From NCBI RefSeq assembly GCF_001591265.1, contig NZ_BCUL01000001.1, positions 124,001 to 188,000 on the forward strand: 64,000 nt of DNA, given 5' to 3'. The notes under the pieces are model-generated. The model saw nothing but the letters and a program-made list of their open reading frames with translations. It ran no database searches and was not told where the DNA came from. The stretch's first letter is position 1. Every line of letters starts with the position of its first letter. The position numbers and the translations under genes were made by a program. Source of the DNA: Moraxella atlantae NBRC 14588. GTDB lineage: Bacteria; Pseudomonadota; Gammaproteobacteria; Pseudomonadales; Moraxellaceae. Shown piece by piece: positions 18,380 to 26,160 of the stretch.

Positions 18380-20635
18380 ATGTTTGCAAAAACCTGTATC
18401 ATCGGTCTGGGGTTGATGGGGGCAAGCGTCGCCCAAGCTATGCGCGAGCGCGGTTTAAGCCAACAAATTGTTGCGTTTGATACCTATGCCGATACCTTGA
18501 GCATGGCGCAAGAGTTGGGCGTGATCGACGCAGGTTTTGCCAAACTTGCCCAAGCAGTGGCAGGCTGTGATTGTGTGGTGGTCGCTACACCTGTTGGTGC
18601 AATCGCTGATGTTTTAGATACCTTAGCGCAGGCATTGGCAGCAGGTAGGTTGCCCGATGATTGTGTGATCACCGATGTTGGTAGTACCAAAGCAGGCGTG
18701 GTGGCAGCGGCACAAGCGATACGCGTGGCACATGGCATTGGTTTTGGACAGTTTGTGCCTGCCCATCCCATTGCAGGCGCAGAAAAATCAGGTTTACTGG
18801 CGCGCAATGGGCAGCTGTTTGTTCACCATCAAGTCATTGTTTGCCCAACACCGTTTAGCCAAGCGGCAGCAGTGGCGAAAATTACCGCGTTGTGGCAGGC
18901 ACTTGGCGCACAGGTGAGCGTGATGGACGCTACGCGCCATGACGCGGTACTGGCGCATACCAGCCATTTACCGCACCTGTTGGCGTTTGCACTGGTCAAT
19001 CAGCTTGCCGCGCACGATGACAATTTGGATATTTTTCGTTATGCCGCAGGCGGTTTTCGTGATTTTAGCCGCATTGCCGCCAGCGACCCCATCATGTGGC
19101 GCGACATTTTTTTTGCCAATAAAACCGCGCTATTGGCAGGCATTGAGGACTATGAAACCCAGCTTGCCCGCTTAAAACAACAGCTTTTGACCGAAGATAG
19201 CACCGCGCTGCTGGCGGATTTATGCGCTGCCCGCCATGCCCGTCGCCATTTTGGACATATGCTTGCCAGTGCACAACATAGGAATGACCCAACCATGAGC
19301 CAACCGACCCAACGTTATTGCATTGCACCTGCTGATAGTTTTATTGGCACTTACACTGTGGCAGGGGATAAATCGATTTCGCACCGTGCTATTATGTTTG
19401 GCTCACTGGCAGTCGGTACCACAACGGTGACGGGGTTTTTAGAAGGTGAAGACGCGCTGGCAACCTTGCAAGCGTTTGTTGAAATGGGTGTCAATATCAC
19501 CCGTGAGGGCGATAAAGTTACTATCGAAGGCGTTGGTATGCATGGCTTAAAAGCTCCCATCAAGCCGCTTGATATGGGCAATTCGGGCACCAGTACGCGC
19601 TTATTGGCAGGGATTTTGGCAGCGCAAGCATTTGACAGTGTGTTGATTGGCGATGCCAGTTTGTCCAAACGCCCGATGGAGCGCGTGGCAAAACCATTGC
19701 GCCAAATGGGTGCAAGCCTGCAAACCACAGGCGAAAAAGGCACGCCTCCGATCAGTATCACAGGTGCTAAGACGCTGCATGGTATTGACTATGCCATGCC
19801 AATGGCGTCAGCGCAAGTTAAGTCATGCTTGCTGTTGGCAGGTTTGTACGCCGAAGGCAGCACCACGGTCAGTGAGCCTGAAATCACGCGTGACCATACC
19901 GAGCGGATGTTGCGTGCGTTTGGCTATCCTGTTGAGCAAGATGGCAATCGCATCACTGTGCACGGTGGCGGCACATTGACGGCGTGCGATTTGGCTGTAC
20001 CTGCCGATATTTCAAGTGCGGCGTTTTTTATGGTAGCAGCGAGCATTGCGCCACACGGTGACGTGACGTTGTCGCATGTGGGGATCAACCCAACGCGTAC
20101 AGGTGTAATTGATATTTTGCGCCTGATGGGTGCTGATATCCGCCTAAGCAATACGCGCGATGTGGGCGGCGAGCCTGTCGCGGACATTGTGGTCAAATCC
20201 GCGCCGCTACATGGGATTGAGATTCCGCTGCACTTGGTACCCTTAGCGATTGATGAATTTCCTGTGTTGTTTATCGCCGCAAGCTGTGCCGAAGGCGAAA
20301 CCGTATTGCGCGGCGCAGCAGAACTGCGCGTCAAAGAATCTGACCGTATCGCGGTGATGGCAGATGGCTTGCAGACGCTTGGTGTGGATTGCACGGTACT
20401 AGAAGATGGCATCCGTATCACGGGCAAAGGTGCGGCGCGGTATGTATTTGGCGGCGGGGCGATTAACAGCCACCACGATCACCGCATTGCCATGAGCTTT
20501 GCCGTTGCCAGCTTGCGCGCATCAGACACCATCACAATACACGGCACCGAAACGGTCAATACCAGCTTTCCAAATTTTGCCCAGTTGGTCAGCCGCGCAG
20601 GGCTCAAGCTAGACGTTGAGCAAGACGATGTTTAG
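18380..20635 (+). CDS. aroA: Prephenate dehydrogenase / EPSP synthase fusion
   Basis: Fusion of TyrA and AroA, about 751 residues from the ATG at 18380 (a TTG lies three codons upstream). Residues 1-300 are prephenate dehydrogenase: NAD site CIIGLGLMGASVAQA, TDVGSTKAGV, PAHPIAGAEKSG and the helical dimer domain. From about residue 315 it is 5-enolpyruvylshikimate-3-phosphate synthase: GDKSISHRAIMFGSLA, LDMGNSGTSTRLLAG, RPMERVAKPLRQMGA and LRVKESDRIAVMADGL. The fusion places a shikimate-pathway enzyme and a tyrosine-branch enzyme on one chain and is known from Acinetobacter, Psychrobacter and Pseudomonas. It ends 24 bases before a tandem repeat array. Confidence 0.95.
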   Translation: MFAKTCIIGLGLMGASVAQAMRERGLSQQIVAFDTYADTLSMAQELGVIDAGFAKLAQAVAGCDCVVVATPVGAIADVLDTLAQALAAGRLPDDCVITDVGSTKAGVVAAAQAIRVAHGIGFGQFVPAHPIAGAEKSGLLARNGQLFVHHQVIVCPTPFSQAAAVAKITALWQALGAQVSVMDATRHDAVLAHTSHLPHLLAFALVNQLAAHDDNLDIFRYAAGGFRDFSRIAASDPIMWRDIFFANKTALLAGIEDYETQLARLKQQLLTEDSTALLADLCAARHARRHFGHMLASAQHRNDPTMSQPTQRYCIAPADSFIGTYTVAGDKSISHRAIMFGSLAVGTTTVTGFLEGEDALATLQAFVEMGVNITREGDKVTIEGVGMHGLKAPIKPLDMGNSGTSTRLLAGILAAQAFDSVLIGDASLSKRPMERVAKPLRQMGASLQTTGEKGTPPISITGAKTLHGIDYAMPMASAQVKSCLLLAGLYAEGSTTVSEPEITRDHTERMLRAFGYPVEQDGNRITVHGGGTLTACDLAVPADISSAAFFMVAASIAPHGDVTLSHVGINPTRTGVIDILRLMGADIRLSNTRDVGGEPVADIVVKSAPLHGIEIPLHLVPLAIDEFPVLFIAASCAEGETVLRGAAELRVKESDRIAVMADGLQTLGVDCTVLEDGIRITGKGAARYVFGGGAINSHHDHRIAMSFAVASLRASDTITIHGTETVNTSFPNFAQLVSRAGLKLDVEQDDV

Positions 20636-20659
20636 CCTATTTGGCAACAGTGTGTTTGC

Positions 20660-20779
20660 TAAAAGTTAAACCTCTAAAAGCTAAACCCCTAAAAGCTAAA
20701 CCCCTAAAAGCTAAACCCCTAAAAGCTAAACCCCTAAAAGCTAAGCCCCTAAAAGCTAAGCCTTTACAAGTAAAACCTC
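20660..20779. repeat. Eight-copy 15-bp tandem repeat downstream of tyrA-aroA
   Basis: Units of 15 bases with consensus TAAAAGCTAAACCCC run without gaps from 20660 to 20779. Units 2-5 are identical, units 6-7 carry an A-to-G change, and units 1 and 8 are the most degenerate. One forward frame is open through the whole array and reads Lys-Ala-Lys-Pro-Leu repeated, but it is not in frame with aroA and has no good start. Confidence 0.92.
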
Positions 20780-20973
20780 TGGTGCGCTCAATCATCTAAT
20801 TGGTTTGTGTTCGCCAATGCTGCTGATTGGCATTTAAGGTTTAGCCAAATATATTTGGCAAAAGCGTATTATCATCCGTTGCCGTAAAACCACCGACTTT
20901 AGGCGGAGGATATAAGGCAACTCCGAAACCATGCTTACACACAGAAACTTATTAAATATGTTAAACTAACCCC

Positions 20974-22077
20974 ATGAAAACCCTCAAGCTACGCATAAAA
21001 GACAAACACACAGACCAACTAAACCGCCTAAGCGGTTCGGTCAATTTCGTGTGGAACTATGTGAATGACTTGAGTTTTAAATACCTACAACGTACTGGTA
21101 AATTCTTTTCCGCCTACGACCTAAACGAATACACCAAAGGTAGCGGTGAACTGCTAGGCTTGCACTCTCAAACCATACAAGCCATTAACGAAACTCACGC
21201 CAAATCGCGACGCCAATTCAAAAAGGCTAAACTTAACTGGCGAACCAACAACCCAAACTCAAAGCGTAAAAGCCTAGGTTGGATTCCATTTAAGCAATCC
21301 GCGATTAAGCATATCGCTACCCACCAAACAGGCAAGAAAGGCTTAAAATCAACCCTACAGCTTAGTTTAGCCAAAGGACAAAAGCTCATCATCGACCTAT
21401 GGGACAGCTACAATCTTAGCCTATATCAAATAAACACCTGCGAAATCGTCCAAGACAGCCGTAACCGTTGGTATGCCTGTATCACCGTTAAAGACTACCC
21501 AAAACAGCAATGTGGTACAGGTAGTATCGGCATAGACTTAGGCTTAAAAGACAGTGCCACCGCCTCAAACGGCGATAAACTACAAATCAAGCAAACACAG
21601 GCATGGGCTAAAAAACTGGGCGTCGCTCAAAGAGCCAAAAACAAACAGCGTGTCAAAGCAATCCATGCAAAAATCAAAAACACACGCCAAGACCTCATCC
21701 ACAAATTCACCACAGGGCTAGTTAAAAACAATGCCTTAATCGTGGTCGGTGATATTAAAACCACCCAATTTAGCTGTAAAAAAGGCAAACTAGCCAAAAG
21801 CGTATATGACGCAGGTTGGTTTGAACTCAAACGGCAACTGACCTATAAATGCGAGAACGCAGGTTGCCGTTTTGCAATCGTGAATGAGAAATACACTACC
21901 CAAACTTGTTCGTGCTGTGGCGATATATCCAGTAGTCCGAAAGGTAGAGCAGGTTTGCGAATAAGAGAATGGGCTTGTGCTAAGTGTGGCACACGGCATG
22001 ATAGAGATATTAACGCCAGTAAGAACATTCTTGCGGTCGGGCTTGACCGTCTTGTAGAAGGAATCCCCTCACTTTAG
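20974..22077 (+). CDS. tnpB: TnpB RNA-guided nuclease of IS200/IS605 element (copy 1)
   Basis: Full-length OrfB/TnpB, 367 residues, the ancestor-type of Cas12 nucleases. The N-terminal helix-turn-helix/REC-like part begins MKTLKLRIKDKHTDQLNRL. RuvC-I is GIDLGLKD (D188). The RuvC-II strand reads IVVGDIK, with Gly259 where most TnpB have the catalytic Glu; a nearby Glu284 in GWFELKRQL may take its place. The zinc ribbon has TCSCCG (C312-C315) and CAKCG (C335, C338), and RuvC-III is DRDINASKN (D343/D345). It is the only uninterrupted copy of the three here. Its product is expected to use an omega-RNA from the element's right end to cut DNA next to a TTAT-type motif. No tnpA is nearby. Confidence 0.9.
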   Translation: MKTLKLRIKDKHTDQLNRLSGSVNFVWNYVNDLSFKYLQRTGKFFSAYDLNEYTKGSGELLGLHSQTIQAINETHAKSRRQFKKAKLNWRTNNPNSKRKSLGWIPFKQSAIKHIATHQTGKKGLKSTLQLSLAKGQKLIIDLWDSYNLSLYQINTCEIVQDSRNRWYACITVKDYPKQQCGTGSIGIDLGLKDSATASNGDKLQIKQTQAWAKKLGVAQRAKNKQRVKAIHAKIKNTRQDLIHKFTTGLVKNNALIVVGDIKTTQFSCKKGKLAKSVYDAGWFELKRQLTYKCENAGCRFAIVNEKYTTQTCSCCGDISSSPKGRAGLRIREWACAKCGTRHDRDINASKNILAVGLDRLVEGIPSL

Positions 22078-22094
22078 GGAGGGGAGGAAGTCAA
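21950..22094 (+). ncRNA. Candidate omega-RNA (reRNA) scaffold of copy 1
   Basis: In characterised TnpB systems the guide RNA overlaps the 3' end of tnpB and runs to the right end, with the guide taken from flanking DNA. Here the expected region contains two hairpins conserved in all three copies: CGGTC (22034-22038) with GACCG (22045-22049), and TCCCCTC with GAGGGGA (22064-22085). The guide would start at 22095. The 5' limit is a guess. Confidence 0.45.
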
Positions 22095-22155
22095 TAGCCA
22101 AAAACGTATTACCAAAACCTACTACCAAAAACGTTGTTGTAAAGTTGTTGTAAAC

Positions 22156-23094
22156 ATGTCCGCGTCACCCACTAACGACCCTACCGAATCGCCCCGTCAA
22201 CCTACTATAGCGACATCTAGTGTCGTTACTACACCACGCGGTGTTACCACGGCGTTGGGGGCGTATACGTTGTGGGGATTTTTTCCACTGTATTTTAAGC
22301 AGCTTGCCGATTATGATGCGGTTGAAATTATCGGTCATCGGGTGATTTGGTCGTTTGTGTTTGTGCTGTTGTTGCTTGTCGTTCGGCGGCATTGGCAATG
22401 GCTTGGGGTGGTGCGCCGTGAGCCAAAATGGCTGTTGTATACGTTGATATCGGGCACGATTATCGCAACCAACTGGCTGACGTATGTTTGGGCGGTCAAT
22501 CACAATCACATGCTTGAGGCAAGTTTGGGCTATTTTATCAGCCCGTTGGCAGGCGTGCTGTTGGCACTGGTGGTGCTACAGGAGCGGCTGCGTCCGCTGC
22601 AATGGCTGGCGATTGGCCTAGCGCTGGTCGGTGTCGGCGTACAATTGGTGTTACTGGGCAAATTGCCGTGGGTGACGCTATTATTGGCGGCGACGTTTTC
22701 GGTGTATGGACTGATGCACCGCCGTACGCCATTAGACGCGCTGTCGGCGATGTTTATCGAAACCGCGCTGTTGGTACCTGCATGTGTGGTATGGTTTTGG
22801 CAAGCGGATGTTGCCAGTAGTCACGTGGCGTTTTGGTTGTCGCCCAGTATTTGGCTGCTGATGTTGGCAGGGCCGATTACCCTAATTCCGCTGTTGATGT
22901 ATAACAAATCAACCAAAATGGTGGCGTTTAGTTTGTTGAGTTTTTTAAATTACTTGTCGCCAACGATTGTATTTTTGCTTGCGGTGTTGGTCTATCATGA
23001 AGCCTTTGACAGCAGTCGGTTGATTACGTTTGGCTGTATTTGGCTGGGGCTAATATTTTTTAGTTATGACTTGTTTAAACAGCGCAAACATTAA
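22156..23094 (+). CDS. rarD: RarD-type EamA transporter
   Basis: Inner-membrane protein of 312 residues with about ten membrane segments, an EamA/DMT-superfamily permease of the RarD subfamily. Typical stretches are ALGAYTLWGFFPLYFKQL, ISGTIIATNWLTYVWAVNH, EASLGYFISPL and LNYLSPTIVFLLAV. The N-terminal 25 residues are polar and proline/threonine-rich. RarD proteins are named for chloramphenicol sensitivity, and the natural substrate is uncertain. The copy 1 tnpB element ends 61 bases upstream and may have replaced or moved its promoter. Confidence 0.9.
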   Translation: MSASPTNDPTESPRQPTIATSSVVTTPRGVTTALGAYTLWGFFPLYFKQLADYDAVEIIGHRVIWSFVFVLLLLVVRRHWQWLGVVRREPKWLLYTLISGTIIATNWLTYVWAVNHNHMLEASLGYFISPLAGVLLALVVLQERLRPLQWLAIGLALVGVGVQLVLLGKLPWVTLLLAATFSVYGLMHRRTPLDALSAMFIETALLVPACVVWFWQADVASSHVAFWLSPSIWLLMLAGPITLIPLLMYNKSTKMVAFSLLSFLNYLSPTIVFLLAVLVYHEAFDSSRLITFGCIWLGLIFFSYDLFKQRKH

Positions 23095-23125
23095 ACCTAT
23101 TAAAAGATCAAGGATAGCATAACGC

Positions 23126-23509
23126 ATGAAGCAGCAAGCAGCCGACGCGGTAGATGTGGTGTTTATTCACGGCTTACAGGTGGATGCCGTGATTGGCGTG
23201 TACGAATGGGAGCAACAAATTACCCAACCGCTGATTTTTGACATTGAGATGGCGGCAGACCAACGGCAGGCAGCAGCAAATGATGATATCGCGGCGGCGA
23301 TCAATTATAAAACCGTCAGCGAGCGCGTGACACAAGTCTGTCGTGAGCAGCAAGTGGCATTGATTGAACGCTTGGCGCAACTGGTTGCAGAGATGATTTT
23401 GGCAGAATTTGCGCCCGATCGCGTGACGGTGACGCTGTATAAGCCAACGGCAGTCAAAGAGGCGCGTCATGTTGGCGTCAAAATCACGCGTTGGCAAACG
23501 GACAAGTAA
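23126..23509 (+). CDS. folB: Dihydroneopterin aldolase
   Basis: FolB, 127 residues, cleaves 7,8-dihydroneopterin to 6-hydroxymethyl-7,8-dihydropterin in folate synthesis. It shows the family pattern: VFIHGLQVDAVIGVYEWEQ at the N-terminus with the pterin-contacting Glu, the DIAAAINYKTV segment, and the catalytic Lys in LYKPTAVKEA near the C-terminus. It is followed after three bases by the folK-like gene, and 31 bases separate it from rarD. Confidence 0.93.
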   Translation: MKQQAADAVDVVFIHGLQVDAVIGVYEWEQQITQPLIFDIEMAADQRQAAANDDIAAAINYKTVSERVTQVCREQQVALIERLAQLVAEMILAEFAPDRVTVTLYKPTAVKEARHVGVKITRWQTDK

Positions 23510-23512
23510 ACC

Positions 23513-24037
23513 ATGATAGCGGTTATCTTGCCCGATCATAAGGTGAACGGTGCGGTGTTGTCACTGGCAAGCAACGTCGCGCCTGCAGTTCACCTAGCTG
23601 CGTGTCGGCAAACGCTTGCTGGTATGGGTACGCTCACGCTAAGCGCGATCCATCAAAACGCCTGTCAGTTGGCAGATGAATACCCACAGGTACAGGTTGC
23701 GCCGTACCATAATCAAATTGCGGTGGTTGCATTCAATGGCACGATGGCGTACGCCACGCTATGGCAACTGACCAAACAGCTTGAGCGTGATAATGGCAGG
23801 CAGACGTGCACCAAGCCAAATGTGACCTTGGATGTTGATATTTTGGCGGTACGTACGCCAACGCCAAGCAGCGCGCTAGCGGCAGCCTTGCCTGATGCGC
23901 CTGTTGAAGTTGTGATCCCGCGCGGTGATTGGCAATTGTTGGCGCGGCGGCTACCTTTGCCCAGTTATGACAAGGCAGGGCTTGCCAGTTTGCCAATGCC
24001 TTGGGCGCATACGCTACAAGCGTTGTTTGATGTTTAG
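23513..24037 (+). CDS. folK: Divergent HPPK (FolK-like) protein
   Basis: A 174-residue protein placed immediately after folB, where folK is expected. Features match HPPK loosely: LSLASNVAPAVHLAACRQTL stands for the LGSN motif and first helix, NQIAVVAFNG for the pterin-binding strand, and LDVDILAV for the metal-binding Asp pair of the LDLDIL motif. The basic/proline segment before that motif (usually R-W-G-P/A-R) is replaced by TCTKPNVT. It may be a low-similarity but active pyrophosphokinase transferring diphosphate to 6-hydroxymethyldihydropterin, or a degenerate paralogue. It is convergent with the pilR-like gene, 18 bases apart. Confidence 0.65.
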   Translation: MIAVILPDHKVNGAVLSLASNVAPAVHLAACRQTLAGMGTLTLSAIHQNACQLADEYPQVQVAPYHNQIAVVAFNGTMAYATLWQLTKQLERDNGRQTCTKPNVTLDVDILAVRTPTPSSALAAALPDAPVEVVIPRGDWQLLARRLPLPSYDKAGLASLPMPWAHTLQALFDV

Positions 24038-24055
24038 ATTGATCTATTGAGTAAA

Positions 24056-25783
24056 TCAATCATCGTCGCCATCGCTTTCTAAACCCAGTTTTTTCATCCG
24101 ATAGCGCAGCGAGCGAAACGACATATTGAGCAATTTGGCGGCTTGAGTTTTGTTGCCACTGCTTTGGTTTAAGGCGGCAATAATCAGCTGTCGCTCTTGT
24201 TGTAGCAAATACGCCTCTAAGCCTTCACTTGGAAGACCATCATCGGTAAGCGGCACACCAGACAAGCCGGCAAATACACCGGTTGGCTCATCGGTTTGAT
24301 GCGCTTGTTGCCCCAGTTGTGATGGTGCAGGATCGTCATGTGCATTTTGCAAAGTGGGCGCAGGGGAGGTGGGTAATACCGTGCCAGCCGCCAGCGTATT
24401 GGGCGTTAATTGAATGGTTGGATTAAACGCGGTTTGCTGATAACGCGTGCTAACGGTAGCTTGTGGGCTTGGCTTGCTATCTGTTGGTGTAGGTGTAGCG
24501 GGCGGTGCGGTAGACAATTGGCTGTCTGCAAGCTGCTGGTTTGTATCTTGCTTATCTATAGTGTGCTGACTTGTATTGTGCTGGTTTGGGTGATCGTCCG
24601 TATCTTGACTGGCTGCCGCTTCCATCGGCGTTAACTGCAAGTGCGTTACGTCAATCACCGCGCTGTCGGCAAGTGTCACCGCACGCTCCAAAATGTTGCG
24701 CAATTCACGTACGTTGCCCAAATAGCGGTGGTTGAGTAACGCGCGTTTTGCCGCATCGGTCAGTACAGGCTGGGTGTCAAGTTGCCAATCGGTGTAGATT
24801 TGTGCCAAAAAATGCGTTGCCAACAGTAAAATATCATCAGTGCGTTGATTTAGGCTTGGCAAACGCACTTCAATGACGTGAATTCGGTAATACAAATCTT
24901 GCCGAAATTCACCTGCCTCGACCAACCTAGCGAGGTTTTTGTGGGTGGCAGATAACAGGCGGATGTCAACCGCGACTTCTTGTGTGCCACCGATGGGGCG
25001 CACCTTTTTTTCTTGAATGGCGCGCAGTAGCTTGACCTGCATGGCAAGCGGCAAATCGGCCACTTCATCCAAAAACAACGTACCGCCGTTGGCTTGCTGA
25101 AACAGACCATCTTTGTCTGTGGTTGCGCCCGTGAAGCTGCCTTTTTTATGCCCAAAAAATTCGCTTTCCATCAATTCGGCAGGAATCGCGCCGCAATTGA
25201 CAGCCACAAAACTGGCTTGGCTGCGCGGGCTGAGCTCATGAATCAGCCGCGCGACGACTTCTTTGCCCGTGCCTGATTCGCCCCACAAAAACACGGGTGC
25301 TTGGCTGCGGGCCAGTTTTTGGATGGTGTTTTTTAGCTGTAAGATGGCGGCAGATTGTCCAATCAATTTGCCTGCAAACAAATCGGGTGGTGCGCTGGCG
25401 GTGGTTTGGGCGTTGGCATCAGCGGCAGCTTTGAGTGCGTTTTCAACCAACTGACGCAGGCGCGGTAGCTCAAGCGGTTTATTGACAAAATCAAACGCGC
25501 CAAGTTTTAATGCTTCAATCGCCAAATCCATGTTGCCATGCGCGGTGATGACCGCAACAGGGGTGTTGGGGTGATGCTGGCTAATCTGCTTGACAAGATC
25601 AAGCCCCGAGCCATCAGGTAGGCGCAAATCGGTGAGACAAAAATCAAACGTCTGTTCGGCAAGTAGGCTGTTGGCGGTGGCAAGGTCATAGGCAATGCGT
25701 GCGTCGATGTCCATGCGTTTGAGGGTCATTTGCATTAGCCGACACAAATCCACCTCATCATCTACAATCAATGCCACTGCCAT
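24056..25783 (-). CDS. pilR: PilR-like sigma-54 response regulator
   Basis: NtrC-family response regulator, 575 residues. The receiver domain has the acidic pair VDDE, phospho-acceptor Asp52 in TDLRLPDG and Lys102 in NKP. The AAA+ domain has Walker A GESGTGKE (168-174), the sigma-54 contact GSFTGA (215-220, GAFTGA in most relatives) and Walker B GGTLFLDEVADL. A linker of about 130 residues rich in Gln, Thr, Asn and Asp follows (about 385-515). The Fis-type helix-turn-helix is NKTQAAKLLNMSFRSLRYRMKKL, very like PilR of type IV pilus control. No sensor kinase gene such as pilS is adjacent; the 377 bases upstream are non-coding. Confidence 0.85.
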   Translation of the reverse strand: MAVALIVDDEVDLCRLMQMTLKRMDIDARIAYDLATANSLLAEQTFDFCLTDLRLPDGSGLDLVKQISQHHPNTPVAVITAHGNMDLAIEALKLGAFDFVNKPLELPRLRQLVENALKAAADANAQTTASAPPDLFAGKLIGQSAAILQLKNTIQKLARSQAPVFLWGESGTGKEVVARLIHELSPRSQASFVAVNCGAIPAELMESEFFGHKKGSFTGATTDKDGLFQQANGGTLFLDEVADLPLAMQVKLLRAIQEKKVRPIGGTQEVAVDIRLLSATHKNLARLVEAGEFRQDLYYRIHVIEVRLPSLNQRTDDILLLATHFLAQIYTDWQLDTQPVLTDAAKRALLNHRYLGNVRELRNILERAVTLADSAVIDVTHLQLTPMEAAASQDTDDHPNQHNTSQHTIDKQDTNQQLADSQLSTAPPATPTPTDSKPSPQATVSTRYQQTAFNPTIQLTPNTLAAGTVLPTSPAPTLQNAHDDPAPSQLGQQAHQTDEPTGVFAGLSGVPLTDDGLPSEGLEAYLLQQERQLIIAALNQSSGNKTQAAKLLNMSFRSLRYRMKKLGLESDGDDD

Positions 25784-25937
25784 ACCGACCTCGTGCTACA
25801 ACTTACCTTGTGCCAAATTTTCGCCTGTCATCGTTATCAGATGGGCAAAATGCGCCAAAATGTTACTGGTTTTTTAGCTTATTTTAGCATAGGGTGACAA
25901 AAATTGTCAGTTTGCTTATCCGCCCAAAATTGCCGAT

Positions 25938-25989
25938 GATGCCTTTAAATGATACCTTTAAATGATACCTTTAAATAATACCTTTAAAA
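25938..25989. repeat. Four-copy 13-bp tandem repeat upstream of yejB
   Basis: Units GATRCCTTTAAAT at 25938, 25951, 25964 and a degenerate fourth at 25977-25989. The unit contains the palindrome TTTAAA. It lies in the 377-base region between the divergent pilR-like gene and yejB. Confidence 0.88.
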
Positions 25990-26123
25990 AAATACAGTCC
26001 TTAAAAACAGGCTCACAAACAAGTGTGGGAAAATGAAAATTTAGCCAAATTGAGCCAAAGCGGCTGATCAAAACACCTGTGACAAGCCGATGCACACAAG
26101 CCTTTTAAGCCGCTTTAAAAACC

Positions 26124-26132
26124 TGTTACAAT
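26124..26132 (+). promoter_or_regulatory. Extended -10 promoter of yejBE
   Basis: TGTTACAAT, an extended -10 element, ends 28 bases before the ATG of yejB at 26161; the -35 region is weak. Confidence 0.4.
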
Positions 26133-26160
26133 GCAGATTTTAGCCCCGTGACGTGTGCTT

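Larger units (their letters stand above)
20873..22094 (+). mobile_element. IS200/IS605-type element, tnpB only (copy 1, intact)
   Basis: A 1222-bp element with one gene, tnpB, and no tnpA. Comparison with two other copies in the window fixes the ends: the left end starts just after TTAT (20869-20872) and the right end finishes with TCAA (22091-22094). The left end folds into nested stems, outer GTTGCC (20878-20883) with GGCAAC (20916-20921) and inner CCACCG with CGGAGG. The right end folds as TCCCCTC (22064-22070) with GAGGGGA (22079-22085). Both hairpins share the loop ACTTTAGG. There is no target duplication, as expected for this superfamily. It lies between the tandem repeat and rarD, 61 bases before the rarD start. 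Confidence 0.88.

Noticed and set aside
20660-20779. Telomere-like or CRISPR-like array, because of the regular CTAAACCCC repeats
   Set aside because: Units are 15 bp, directly adjacent with no spacers, and no cas genes are present; it is a simple tandem repeat.
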